Positions 7,911 through 15,901 of a stretch of 50,413 nt of DNA are shown here, one piece after another (position 1 is the stretch's first letter; every line of letters starts with the position of its first letter). The stretch is from HK-STAS-PATE-2 sp046350895 (GTDB lineage Bacteria > Patescibacteriota > Patescibacteriia > 2-12-FULL-60-25), in contig JAXLZL010000005.1 in assembly GCA_046350895.1 (NCBI GenBank), positions 1 to 50,413 of the forward strand, given 5' to 3'. Below the pieces are notes generated by a model, which was not told where the DNA came from, ran no database searches, and worked only from the letters and a program-made list of their open reading frames with translations. The translations under genes and the position numbers were made by a program.

Positions 7911-7913
7911 AAT
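7908..7913 (+). promoter_or_regulatory. -10 box overlapping the upstream stop codon
   Basis: TAAAAT, then 6 nt, then the ATG at 7920. Its first three bases are the TAA stop of the preceding gene. Confidence 0.45.
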
Positions 7914-7919
7914 AAAACC

Positions 7920-8723
7920 ATGTCTACGTTGTTAGTGTTGTTAATTGCACTTTTCTTCATCGCTCTCACCATGTTTTCTTGGGCGATTGAAAAAACCAAA
8001 TGGCTTTTTTTGGCCGTATTTGCCATCTTTCCCATTTTTGCCGTTGGGTTCTGGGTGAATGTGTCTCATGTACCCTGGCCAGCCTTGGTGAAGTTTGTCA
8101 CCATCGTTGCCTGCGCGCTGTGGCTTTGGATTATCCGGTTCACGAACTGGTTTTCACAAAAAGCCATCATCAGCATCGCTTATGCCTTGCTCGCCATCAA
8201 TATCGGCGAAGTCGCCCTCATGGACGCCTATGCCGGCAATTGGGTCAATGCCGTGGCTGGCGTTTTTCTTCTGTTTGCCATCCCATCGACTAACCGCATC
8301 AAACTCAAGACTGACGAGATCGGCGTAAAACAATTTAGCTGGGACCTCCCCTGGCTCTGGATCGCAAGCTATACCCTGTGGAACTGGGCTTTCGTGGCGA
8401 ACTTTTATCCGCAATCAATCATCACCCAAGGCGCCGTCCTATTAGCACCACTTACCATCGCTGCTCTATTGGGCGCAGACCATTGGGCAAAAGCTCGCGT
8501 CTACAGCCTCACCCTCTACCTCATCGCCTGCTTCACCATGGCACCCACCTTTGCCCTCATGGATATTTCCCCTTTTGCCTTGCGACCAGAAACGCTCAAC
8601 CTTATCAACGGCGCATCACTGCTGCTCGCTGTCATCGCTATGGTTGGACGCTACGCGCAACTGCCTCGTGCAACCCCTGTTCGAACATCGTCGGGATCAC
8701 GCGCTCGTTCGAAGGCTCGCTAA
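7920..8723 (+). CDS. polytopic membrane protein, second of a tandem paralogous pair
   Basis: 267 aa with about eight membrane helices. It is paralogous to its neighbour: GNWVNAVAG matches GYWMNALTG, and WIASYTLWNWAF with FYPQS matches WILSYTCWNFAF with YPEL. The last 30 residues are basic and serine-rich and are encoded in the 86-bp overlap with the convergent malic enzyme gene. The pair probably arose by tandem duplication and may form a heteromeric complex; that is inference. Function unknown. Confidence 0.75.
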   Translation: MSTLLVLLIALFFIALTMFSWAIEKTKWLFLAVFAIFPIFAVGFWVNVSHVPWPALVKFVTIVACALWLWIIRFTNWFSQKAIISIAYALLAINIGEVALMDAYAGNWVNAVAGVFLLFAIPSTNRIKLKTDEIGVKQFSWDLPWLWIASYTLWNWAFVANFYPQSIITQGAVLLAPLTIAALLGADHWAKARVYSLTLYLIACFTMAPTFALMDISPFALRPETLNLINGASLLLAVIAMVGRYAQLPRATPVRTSSGSRARSKAR

Positions 8724-9774
8724 CAAAACCCGCAATCGCCTCTGCTGCACGGATCTTCATCTCATCCGTCACCTTGTTCACACCCGTATCCAACATCCCC
8801 CTGAACAAACCCGGATAGCAGAGGGCATTATTTACTTGATTGGCAAAATCGCTGCGACCGGTAGCCACCACGAGCGCACCCGCGGCCTTCGCTTCTTCAG
8901 GCATGATTTCTGGGACGGGATTCGCCAAGGCAAAGACGATCGCGTTCGGATTCATCCGCTTGACCATCTCGGCCGTAAACGAACCGGCAGCCGATACGCC
9001 GATCAACACATCCGCACCGCTCACGACTTCGGCTAGCGTGCCTGAATGTTTTTGGCGGTTCGTGAAGGTGGCGATTTCTGCTTTTTCGCTGTTCATATCG
9101 TCGCGGCCCTCGACAATGGCGCCTTGGCGGTCGCACATGACGAGATCGGTGACGCCAGCTTTTGTTAAGAGACGTGCGATGGCAATACCGGCAGCACCGG
9201 CACCATTCATCACCACGCGAATACCGCCCATGTCTTTTTTGGCAACCTTGATGGCGTTCAATAAACCGGCAAGCACCACAATGGCCGTACCATGTTGGTC
9301 ATCATGCATGACCGGGATGGACAAACGTTCTGAAAGTTCACGCTCAATTTCAAAACACGCAGGTGCCGCAATGTCTTCAAGTTGGATGGCGCCAAAAGAC
9401 GGAGCGATCGCTTCTACCGCCTCGATGATGCGCTTCGGATCTTTGGTGCTCAGCGCGATAGGCACCGCATCAATACCAGAGAAGCGTTTGAAAATAGCCG
9501 ACTTGCCTTCAAGCACCGGCATGACCGCATCAGGACCGATATCGCCAAAACCCAAGACAGCCGTACCGTCTGAAACGATGGCAACGGTGTTTTGCTTCCA
9601 CGTATATTCTTTTACCAAAGACGGATCGGCGGCTATCGCCTTTGCCACCGCTCCAACACCGGGTGAATAGACGAGGGTTAAATCCTCCAATGCCTGAATG
9701 TCATAGGTCGGTTGGATGCGAATTTTACCGCGAAGTTTTTTGTGCAATTCAAGGGCTTTTTGGGCGATATCCAT
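8638..9774 (-). CDS. NAD(P)-dependent malic enzyme
   Basis: 378 aa, the short bacterial form without the C-terminal phosphotransacetylase-like domain. Visible family blocks: YSPGVGAVAKAI, AIVSDGTAVLGFGDIGP, AIQLEDIAAPACF, PVMHDDQHGTAIV (metal-site aspartates) and the Rossmann motif VVMNGAGAAGIAIARLL, then the substrate-site FALANPVPEI. It converts malate to pyruvate and CO2 with reduction of NAD(P), which in a minimal metabolism would supply pyruvate and reducing power. The 3' end overlaps the convergent membrane-protein gene by 86 bp. Cofactor choice cannot be read from the sequence. Confidence 0.95.
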   Translation of the reverse strand: MDIAQKALELHKKLRGKIRIQPTYDIQALEDLTLVYSPGVGAVAKAIAADPSLVKEYTWKQNTVAIVSDGTAVLGFGDIGPDAVMPVLEGKSAIFKRFSGIDAVPIALSTKDPKRIIEAVEAIAPSFGAIQLEDIAAPACFEIERELSERLSIPVMHDDQHGTAIVVLAGLLNAIKVAKKDMGGIRVVMNGAGAAGIAIARLLTKAGVTDLVMCDRQGAIVEGRDDMNSEKAEIATFTNRQKHSGTLAEVVSGADVLIGVSAAGSFTAEMVKRMNPNAIVFALANPVPEIMPEEAKAAGALVVATGRSDFANQVNNALCYPGLFRGMLDTGVNKVTDEMKIRAAEAIAGFVSEPSNERVIPTMFEQGLHEAVARSVQP

Positions 9775-9860
9775 AGGTACCGAGCCTACTCCCCGATCAT
9801 CAGGCCAGCAACCCTGTCATTGTGGACGGTCCTACCCGTTTAAGCTATCGTTATCCACAT

Positions 9861-10493
9861 ATGAATCAAGACCTTCAACTGTTCGTACGCGAATCCCTCG
9901 CGAAAAACCAGTCACGCGAAGCCATTGCCGAAGCCCTCAAAAAAGGCGGCTGGCAACCTGATGAAATTGATTCGGCCTTGGCCGCGTATGCCGACGTATC
10001 GTTTCCTGTCGCCGTGCCAAAACGCAAGCCATACCTTTCAGCCAAAGAAGCCTTTTTGTACTTGGTGCTTTTCATGACCTTGTATATCAGCGCCTTCTCG
10101 CTCGGTACCATCATCTTCCAGTTCATTGACCGCGCCTTCCCAGACGTTTTGTATTCTGGCTATGACAGCACGGCTTCGGTTATCCGCAGCGCTTTGTCGG
10201 CCATGATCATCGCCTTCCCGGTCTTCTTGTGGGTGTCGTCCATCCTCCACAAAGCCATTGCCAAAGACCCTGAAAAGCGCGGTTCAAAAGTGCGCAAATG
10301 GCTCACCTATATCACGCTCTTCATCGCCACGACCATCATCATCGTTGATTTGATCACGATTTTGACCAGCTTGCTCGGCGGCGAATTGACCATGCGCTTC
10401 TTCTTGCAGTCCACGACGATTTTGGCCATCGCCGGTTCGATCTTTGGCTACTATCTTTGGGACCTCCGCAGCGAAGAGCAGGACCGTGCTTAA
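9861..10493 (+). CDS. DUF5671 membrane protein
   Basis: 210 aa. The N-terminal 45 residues form a helical, UBA-like segment (ESLAKNQSREAIAEALKKGG), then a linker, then AKEAFLYLVLFMTLYISAFS, the start of the DUF5671 domain with four membrane helices. The domain is frequent in Candidate Phyla Radiation genomes and is often found next to a pseudopilin-like gene, as here. The ATG at 9861 starts at the helical segment and is preferred to an earlier in-frame codon. A TATCGT box lies 9 nt upstream. The function of the family is unknown. Confidence 0.82.
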   Translation: MNQDLQLFVRESLAKNQSREAIAEALKKGGWQPDEIDSALAAYADVSFPVAVPKRKPYLSAKEAFLYLVLFMTLYISAFSLGTIIFQFIDRAFPDVLYSGYDSTASVIRSALSAMIIAFPVFLWVSSILHKAIAKDPEKRGSKVRKWLTYITLFIATTIIIVDLITILTSLLGGELTMRFFLQSTTILAIAGSIFGYYLWDLRSEEQDRA

Positions 10494-10511
10494 TCCACGC
10501 AAGCCCACGCT

Positions 10512-11009
10512 ATGAACATGTCTCTTTCTCCTTATCGTATCGCTGCCATTGGCGCGACAGCCGTCGTTGTGGCCGTTGCTATCGGTTCATTGTTTCTCAT
10601 CGACTCGCCAATGAAAGAACGTTTGCGCCGCGCCGATGACCGCCGCCTCTCCGATCTTCAGTCCATTTCATACGGCATCGACTCCTATGTACTGAAAAAC
10701 AAACAGCAGCTCCCAGAGTCATTGGATGCCATGATCAAAGACCGCGACTTTGGCTACCTTGAAAACCAAATCAAAGACCCAGAAACCCAAAAGCCTTACG
10801 AATACAAAAAGACCGGTGACAAAACCTACGAGCTCTGTGCCGAATTCGCTCTCAGCACCAAAGAATCCGAAGCAAAAGGCACCGATTATACCTACCGCGC
10901 TTACGGCCCAGCATGGGACCACGAAGCCGGCCGCCACTGCTTCAGCCTAGACATCCGCGACACCGCCAAAGAAGACGTCATCCCTCTCGAAGCGCCTGTC
11001 ATCCGCTAA
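10512..11009 (+). CDS. pseudopilin-like membrane-anchored protein
   Basis: 165 aa with one N-terminal membrane helix (about residues 10-30) followed by RADDRRLSDLQSISYGIDSY and an L-PESLDAM segment, which resembles the alpha-helix and following loop of GspG-type pseudopilins. The prepilin-peptidase motif (GFTLIE) is absent, so it is probably not processed like a pilin. The C-terminal part has two cysteines that could pair. It lies 18 nt behind the DUF5671 gene and 4 nt before the next gene, so the three form an operon. Either of two ATGs (10512, 10518) may be used. Confidence 0.7.
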   Translation: MNMSLSPYRIAAIGATAVVVAVAIGSLFLIDSPMKERLRRADDRRLSDLQSISYGIDSYVLKNKQQLPESLDAMIKDRDFGYLENQIKDPETQKPYEYKKTGDKTYELCAEFALSTKESEAKGTDYTYRAYGPAWDHEAGRHCFSLDIRDTAKEDVIPLEAPVIR

Positions 11010-11013
11010 CAGC

Positions 11014-11436
11014 ATGAATACCAATTACGTTGCGCTCCAGTTGCCTTATGACGACGCGATGCAATTGTATCGCGCCGCCTTGGCGCAATTTCACCGCGAA
11101 CAAACCCGCCGTGACCGCTTGGGCCTTGAACGATTGGTTTATCTGCCATCGCTCATGGCGTTTGAACGGACGTTGAACCTCACGCCTGAACGCGTTCATG
11201 CCATCGCTCATGAGATCGAAGCTGAACTTTGGGAGCATGCCTGGGGCGAATTTTCTGAAGAGTGGGCCTGGCATCGAGCCGAACAAGACGTCCAAAGCAC
11301 CCTAGATTCAAACCAAGCCTCGCTCAATAAAGATGAGCTTGAGACCCTGATTGCCAAGCGCGTTGAACAGCAATTCGAGCGCTATATCTCTGAGATTGAT
11401 TTTGACGCCAGAAAAGGCGAAATGAAAAAATCTTAA
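11014..11436 (+). CDS. hypothetical protein, mostly helical
   Basis: 140 aa, charged, without signal peptide or membrane segment. It is predicted to be mostly alpha-helical with a tryptophan-rich stretch (ELWEHAWGEFSEEWAWH) and a coiled-coil-like C-terminus. It starts 4 nt after the pseudopilin-like gene and ends at a terminator, so it closes that operon. I do not recognise the family. Confidence 0.65.
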   Translation: MNTNYVALQLPYDDAMQLYRAALAQFHREQTRRDRLGLERLVYLPSLMAFERTLNLTPERVHAIAHEIEAELWEHAWGEFSEEWAWHRAEQDVQSTLDSNQASLNKDELETLIAKRVEQQFERYISEIDFDARKGEMKKS

Positions 11437-11442
11437 CGCAAA

Positions 11443-11466
11443 CGCTCCGCAACCACGGAGCGCTTT
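11443..11466 (+). terminator. intrinsic terminator
   Basis: CGCTCCG (11443-11449) pairs with CGGAGCG (11456-11462), followed by a short T-rich tail. It ends only 4 nt before the -10 box of the next gene. Confidence 0.7.
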
Positions 11467-11470
11467 GTGT

Positions 11471-11476
11471 TATACT
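11471..11476 (+). promoter_or_regulatory. extended -10 box 6 nt from start (leaderless type)
   Basis: TGT-TATACT, then 6 nt, then the ATG at 11483. It sits directly behind a terminator, so it is the only plausible promoter for this gene. Confidence 0.75.
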
Positions 11477-11482
11477 GACGTC

Positions 11483-12826
11483 ATGAAAAGCGGCAAGCAC
11501 CTTTATTCACGTCCATGGGTACTCTCAGTAAACATGGGCTACGGCCATGAGCGCGCGGCTTTTGGCTTAGAGGATCTTGCCCACGAAAACATCGTCACGG
11601 CCAATAACTACCATGGCATGCCGGCCAATGACAAAAGGGTCTGGGACCGCACACGCCATATTTATGAGCGCATCTCGCGCCTCAAACGCCTGCCATTGAT
11701 CGGCAACATGATCTTTGCCGCCATGGATGCTTTTCAGCGCATTGAGCCATTTTATCCGCGCCGTGACCTCTCACGACCGACCTTGCAGCTCAAAGAGGTG
11801 TATCGGCAAATCCGTCATGAAAAACTTTGCAAACATCTTATCGATGAGCTATCCAAAGATCCGCGCCCATTGATCAGCACGTTTTTCTTGCCAGCCTTTG
11901 CCGCCGAAGAACACGGCTACCCGGGTGATATTTATATCGTTTGTTGCGACGCCGACATTGCCCGTGCTTGGGTCCCGCTCGACCCACGCAAAAGCCGCAT
12001 CAAGTACCTTGCCCCGACTGGCCGAGTCGTCGAGCGCCTGCAGCTCTATGGCGTGCCTCGTGAGCGCATCTTCTTAACGGGCTTTCCTTTGCCGCCTTCG
12101 GTCATCGGCGACCTCGATGCCACGCGTTTGCGTGACGACTTATTTGGCCGTCTCGAGCGTCTTGACCCCAAAGGCGTCTTTCACCTCTTTCACCAAAAAG
12201 ACATGGTCGAAGTTTTTGGCGAACGTCCCCACACGCATGAAACCGACCATCCGTTTACCATTACCTACTCGCTTGGCGGTGCAGGCGCACAGCAAGACAC
12301 GCTCTACACGCTTTTACGTTCATTGCGTCAACCGATGTTAGAAGGCAAGGTTCGCCTCGCCATCGAAGCCGGCACCCATCGTGCCGTTGCCAAAGACGTC
12401 GAAAAAGAAGCTCACCGTTTAGGACTCGGCCAAGCCATGAACCGTACCCTGTTTATCTTTGTTCATGCTACGCGTGCTGGGTATTTTGAAGGTTTTGCCA
12501 AGCGCATGCGCAATAGCGACGCCTTATGGACAAAGCCGAGTGAGCTCTCATTCTATTGCGGACTTGGCATCCCGATCATCATGAATGAACCGCTCGGATC
12601 CCAAGAGCAATTCAATCGCCACTGGCTTGAATCCATCGGGGCAGGTGCTCGTGCCGAAGACCCAGAATATGCTTGGGAATGGCTGCAGGACTGGCGCAAG
12701 AACGGTTATTTGGCCACCATGGCTTGGCACGGCTACAATATCGCCCCAACCCATGGCACTTTCAGAATTGCGAATCTGCTGCAGCAAGAAAAGACTGATA
12801 TCACTCCATTGCCGTTTATTGTCTAA
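11483..12826 (+). CDS. GT-B-fold glycosyltransferase-like protein
   Basis: 447 aa. The N-terminus (WVLSVNMGYGHERAAFGLED) resembles the glycine-rich donor-fold start of MGDG-synthase/MurG-like GT-B enzymes, and TYSLGGAGAQQDTL in the middle resembles the start of the second Rossmann domain. The segment SDALWTKPSELSFYCGLGIP followed by GSQEQFNRHWL matches the nucleotide-sugar side of GT28-type enzymes. Substrate unknown; a glycolipid is possible. An in-frame GTG-type extension upstream is rejected because the promoter fixes the ATG at 11483. It is monocistronic, between two terminators. Confidence 0.7.
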   Translation: MKSGKHLYSRPWVLSVNMGYGHERAAFGLEDLAHENIVTANNYHGMPANDKRVWDRTRHIYERISRLKRLPLIGNMIFAAMDAFQRIEPFYPRRDLSRPTLQLKEVYRQIRHEKLCKHLIDELSKDPRPLISTFFLPAFAAEEHGYPGDIYIVCCDADIARAWVPLDPRKSRIKYLAPTGRVVERLQLYGVPRERIFLTGFPLPPSVIGDLDATRLRDDLFGRLERLDPKGVFHLFHQKDMVEVFGERPHTHETDHPFTITYSLGGAGAQQDTLYTLLRSLRQPMLEGKVRLAIEAGTHRAVAKDVEKEAHRLGLGQAMNRTLFIFVHATRAGYFEGFAKRMRNSDALWTKPSELSFYCGLGIPIIMNEPLGSQEQFNRHWLESIGAGARAEDPEYAWEWLQDWRKNGYLATMAWHGYNIAPTHGTFRIANLLQQEKTDITPLPFIV

Positions 12827-12853
12827 AAAACCCGACATTATGTCGGGTTTTTT
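12825..12853. terminator. bidirectional intrinsic terminator
   Basis: CCCGACA (12831-12837) pairs with TGTCGGG (12841-12847), with A6 before and T6 after. It serves the convergent genes on both sides. Confidence 0.92.
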
Positions 12854-13118
12854 ATTCTTGAAAGGCGAAGGCTGGATGAACAATCGCTTCTTTGAGGCTG
12901 CCAATGCTGGCCTCGCCCTGCACGCCCGGCAAAGTAAACTTCATGACGACGCCGGCCACAAGCAAAACGGCAAAAAAGCCTCCAACAAAAACCTTGAAGG
13001 TCTGCTCACTGTCGAGCAAAGTATCGCCGTATTTTGAAATAACCATGGCAAAAACCATGACAATAACGGCGGCAACGATTCCGAGAATCCACATAGGCGT
13101 ATAATAAATCAGTACCAC
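12852..13118 (-). CDS. small membrane protein
   Basis: 88 aa with two membrane helices (about residues 9-28 and 43-62) separated by a charged loop (SKYGDTLLDSEQTFK). The start is a GTG at 13118 with AGGAGG only 3 nt upstream, an unusually short spacing; the next in-frame ATG (13094) would remove the first 8 residues. It lies 11 nt behind the aminopeptidase gene and is probably co-transcribed. Family not recognised. Confidence 0.6.
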   Translation of the reverse strand: MVLIYYTPMWILGIVAAVIVMVFAMVISKYGDTLLDSEQTFKVFVGGFFAVLLVAGVVMKFTLPGVQGEASIGSLKEAIVHPAFAFQE

Positions 13119-13121
13119 AAA

Positions 13122-13127
13122 CCTCCT
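13122..13127 (-). promoter_or_regulatory. Shine-Dalgarno sequence AGGAGG
   Basis: AGGAGG on the minus strand, 3 nt before the GTG at 13118. It is one of the few clear Shine-Dalgarno sites in the window. Confidence 0.55.
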
Positions 13128-13129
13128 CT

Positions 13130-14140
13130 TTAGACAAGATATTGGCCATTTTCAAAGATCACCTCACCGTCAGCCAAAACGCGGTCCACGACCGGGAAGA
13201 GGTCGACATGAAACTTGGTCTTATGGGTCGTGATCCCCTCTTTTTTATAGACACTGTGCTTTTCACCAAGTGAGAAGTGCATGCCGAGGATGCGCTCAAA
13301 CGCCATAATATCCTGAAGGTAACGCTCGCGGGTGATGGCGCGGTTCAACCCAAAACCGATCTCGCGAATGATAGGGCGTTCATACTCTTTGATCGTATTC
13401 ACGATCTTTGCGAATGTCTCAGGCGCATCTTCTTGCCAGCTGACAATCAAACCCTCTTTCACATCCACACGAAACGGTTTATGCATGTCGACAGAGAAGT
13501 TTTCGCCGGCATAGGCATAGACCATGAACGAACCTTTCATCTTTGAAAAATCTTTGCCTTCGGTAAACACCTCACCGATGGGGAAGGTGCCGCCGATATT
13601 CTCCATCCCCGTATAATCACCGATATTGAGTTTTGGGGATTCAACGCCACCCGTCACCACCATCTCAACATCGCCCGATTGGATGCGGAGCTCATTGATA
13701 TTCTCGAGTTTTGCTTTGAGCTTTGGGCCAACCGTTCGGTACCAGCTCATATCGTATTCAAGCGAGTTGATATAGACGTCCCACACGTCTTCGCTATTGC
13801 GGTAGAGATGCATGTGCTCGATCACCTTTAAGCCCTTTTGAAAGAGGTGCAAACGGATGCGAAAAGCGTCCAAAAGAAAGTTTGACGTCTGCAAAAGTAC
13901 CACGAGATCTTTTGGCTGCATCGTGTCAAAAGCCGCAACAACTTCTTCTTTGCTCACGGCGTCAAAGTCAACAAAGCGTGCATCCGGCAATGCTTCTCGA
14001 TAGGCCGCCAACAAAATCTCGGTTAAACCGTTTTTGGTATCATAAACGACCAGCGCTTTTTCTTCTGGTTGTTTTTGAATGGCATGCGCCAAAATGTCTT
14101 TGATGTTCTTGGTTGCCTTTTGGACGAGCTCTTGGTTCAT
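13130..14140 (-). CDS. M29-type (thermophilic) aminopeptidase
   Basis: 336 aa. The second half has the M29 metal-site pattern: a glutamate in FPIGEVFTE, another in REIGFGLN, a histidine in LGMHFSLG with a nearby tyrosine, and HVDLF near the C-terminus (H-x-D). The protein is shorter than classical M29 enzymes (about 400 aa), mainly in the N-terminal domain. It would release N-terminal amino acids from peptides in the cytoplasm, useful for an organism that scavenges. The start is fixed by a TAGTCT box 6 nt upstream; divergent from the NAGPA-type gene with only 45 bp between starts. Confidence 0.85.
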   Translation of the reverse strand: MNQELVQKATKNIKDILAHAIQKQPEEKALVVYDTKNGLTEILLAAYREALPDARFVDFDAVSKEEVVAAFDTMQPKDLVVLLQTSNFLLDAFRIRLHLFQKGLKVIEHMHLYRNSEDVWDVYINSLEYDMSWYRTVGPKLKAKLENINELRIQSGDVEMVVTGGVESPKLNIGDYTGMENIGGTFPIGEVFTEGKDFSKMKGSFMVYAYAGENFSVDMHKPFRVDVKEGLIVSWQEDAPETFAKIVNTIKEYERPIIREIGFGLNRAITRERYLQDIMAFERILGMHFSLGEKHSVYKKEGITTHKTKFHVDLFPVVDRVLADGEVIFENGQYLV

Positions 14141-14146
14141 GCCGTG

Positions 14147-14152
14147 AGACTA
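14147..14152 (-). promoter_or_regulatory. -10 box 6 nt from start (leaderless type)
   Basis: TAGTCT on the minus strand, then 6 nt, then the ATG at 14140. It faces the divergent box at 14174. Confidence 0.55.
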
Positions 14153-14173
14153 GCCGTAAAAGGCCAAATTGTC

Positions 14174-14179
14174 TACCCT
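14174..14179 (+). promoter_or_regulatory. -10 box 6 nt from start (leaderless type)
   Basis: TACCCT, then 6 nt, then the ATG at 14186. Together with 14147-14152 it forms a compact divergent promoter pair. Confidence 0.5.
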
Positions 14180-14185
14180 AGGGCC

Positions 14186-14983
14186 ATGCAACGTTACCAC
14201 CGCGCCTTCGCCCTTTTTACGGCCATTATCGCCCTTTCTTTGACGGGGACGGGCTGTCAATCTACCCGCAATACCCCCACCGATTCCTCACCTGCTCCTA
14301 TCAGTGAAACTCAACAGGTGAGATGGCAAAAAAACGACTCGGGTTTTGAAACGATCCCTGTCATGAATCAGGGCAGCACGACGACCATTGGCGTGATGCA
14401 CGCCTTTGACCCTTCACGATTTCGCTTTGCCTTTGATACGGCAACTTCAGGCAAATCCGTTGTTGAGTGGCTTAGCACATCATCGAGCTTGGTCGCCGTC
14501 ATGAATGGCGCCTACTTTCACGAAGACTTTACACCGGCAGGGATGCTAATTCACCAAGGCAAAGAACAAAACAAACGTCGCTTTGACGCCGACAAAAGCG
14601 CCGTCATTCGACTTGCTCCAAATCCTTCCATCGTTGATACGAACAAAAAATTCGATGTCACTGGCGCGCTCGAAGCCGCGCAAAGCTACCCAGTCCTACT
14701 ACGCGGCAGACACTCGACCATAACCGAAGACAGCGGTAAAAAAGCCCGCCGTAGTTTCGTGGGCATGCGCGATGACGGTTTTGTGGTCTTTGGCGTGATC
14801 GCCAAAAGCGAAATTACCCTCTATGAACTTTCACAGCTCTTAAGCCGTGACGAATACCGCCTCGCGAGCGCTCTAAACATGGACGGCGGCTCATCAACCG
14901 GCCTTTTCTCACATGATGAAAAAACGCCGTCTTTCAACAGCGTCTTTCCGGTGCCGAATGTGATGGAGGTTTATAAGAAATAG
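14186..14983 (+). CDS. NAGPA-domain phosphodiester-glycosidase-like lipoprotein
   Basis: 265 aa. The N-terminus is a lipoprotein signal with the lipobox LTGTGC (cysteine about residue 26). The body is the PF09992 phosphodiester glycosidase domain: VAVMNGAYFHEDFTPAG, then RSFVGMRDDGFVVFGV, and the hallmark ALNMDGGSSTGL near the end. Members cleave phosphodiester-linked sugars, for example in cell-surface polymers. It is anchored outside the membrane and could remodel the surface glycan encoded further along; that is inference. An upstream in-frame ATG at 14069 would add residues that overlap the divergent gene and is rejected. Confidence 0.9.
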   Translation: MQRYHRAFALFTAIIALSLTGTGCQSTRNTPTDSSPAPISETQQVRWQKNDSGFETIPVMNQGSTTTIGVMHAFDPSRFRFAFDTATSGKSVVEWLSTSSSLVAVMNGAYFHEDFTPAGMLIHQGKEQNKRRFDADKSAVIRLAPNPSIVDTNKKFDVTGALEAAQSYPVLLRGRHSTITEDSGKKARRSFVGMRDDGFVVFGVIAKSEITLYELSQLLSRDEYRLASALNMDGGSSTGLFSHDEKTPSFNSVFPVPNVMEVYKK

Positions 14984-15019
14984 CCCGTTTCTCTAAAATC
15001 ACGTACGATTGAACGATCT

Positions 15020-15901
15020 ATGGCTGTACGTATCAACGAGTGGCTGAATAAAGCCCAAAAGGCCCTGCTTCGCGAAGCTCCTGACTCCGAGTCTGCCCGT
15101 CAGGAAGCTCGTTTTATCCTCGCCACCGTCCTCAATAAAGACGTGGCCTGGACAGCCGCCAACGGTAGTAAAGCGCTCGGATTCTTTGAATTACTGAAAG
15201 CCGATCTTGCCGTGCTAGCACGCCGTCGCGGCAAACCATTAGCCTATGTGCTCGGCAGTCAGCCTTTTTATGGCCGTGATTTTATCGTAAATAAACACAC
15301 CCTCATCCCCCGCCCCGAAACCGAAGACATGGTGGATGCCGCCCTTGAGATCGCCAAGCGTTTTAAACAACCGATCGTGCTCGATATTGGCACGGGCTCT
15401 GGTGCGATCGCCTGTACCATAGCCCTTGAATTACCCAAGGCCCACGTCTACGCCACCGAACTCTCAGAAAAAGCTCTGGCGGTGGCAAAACAAAACCGCG
15501 CCAATCTCAACGCCTCCGTAGAGTTCTCACATGCTTCGCTTTTGCCTGGCGAACTGCGCGCCCGCCTCTCAAGTGCTTCAGGTGATGCGGTCATCCTCTG
15601 CGCCAACCTCCCCTATCTACCGATGAGCGACAAGAAGGCGCTAGACCGCAGTGTGACGGCCTATGAGCCTCACGGCGCCCTTTTTACCGATGATCAGGGC
15701 ATGATGCTTAATAAGCAGCTTATTTTGCAGATCAGCGAATGGCGCACCATCGAATATCGCCCTATTTTTGCTTTGCTAGAGATTGACCCGCCACAGGCGA
15801 CGCTCTTGCAAGAATTTGCCAATACCCACTTGCCTGACAGCAAAACAGCGATCCTTTTGGACCGCTGTGAGCGCAAACGTTTTTTGAAGATTGAACTTTA
15901 G
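15020..15901 (+). CDS. prmC: release factor glutamine methyltransferase PrmC
   Basis: 293 aa. N-terminal helical domain, then PLAYVLGSQPFYGRDF and LIPRPETE, the SAM-binding VLDIGTGSGAIA, and the catalytic motif, here NLPY instead of the usual NPPY (ANLPYLPMSD). It methylates the glutamine of the GGQ motif in peptide chain release factors. The Pro-to-Leu change in the motif is uncommon but the asparagine and final Pro-Tyr are kept, so activity is likely. The 3' end overlaps the convergent DUF3048 gene by 4 bp. Confidence 0.93.
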   Translation: MAVRINEWLNKAQKALLREAPDSESARQEARFILATVLNKDVAWTAANGSKALGFFELLKADLAVLARRRGKPLAYVLGSQPFYGRDFIVNKHTLIPRPETEDMVDAALEIAKRFKQPIVLDIGTGSGAIACTIALELPKAHVYATELSEKALAVAKQNRANLNASVEFSHASLLPGELRARLSSASGDAVILCANLPYLPMSDKKALDRSVTAYEPHGALFTDDQGMMLNKQLILQISEWRTIEYRPIFALLEIDPPQATLLQEFANTHLPDSKTAILLDRCERKRFLKIEL

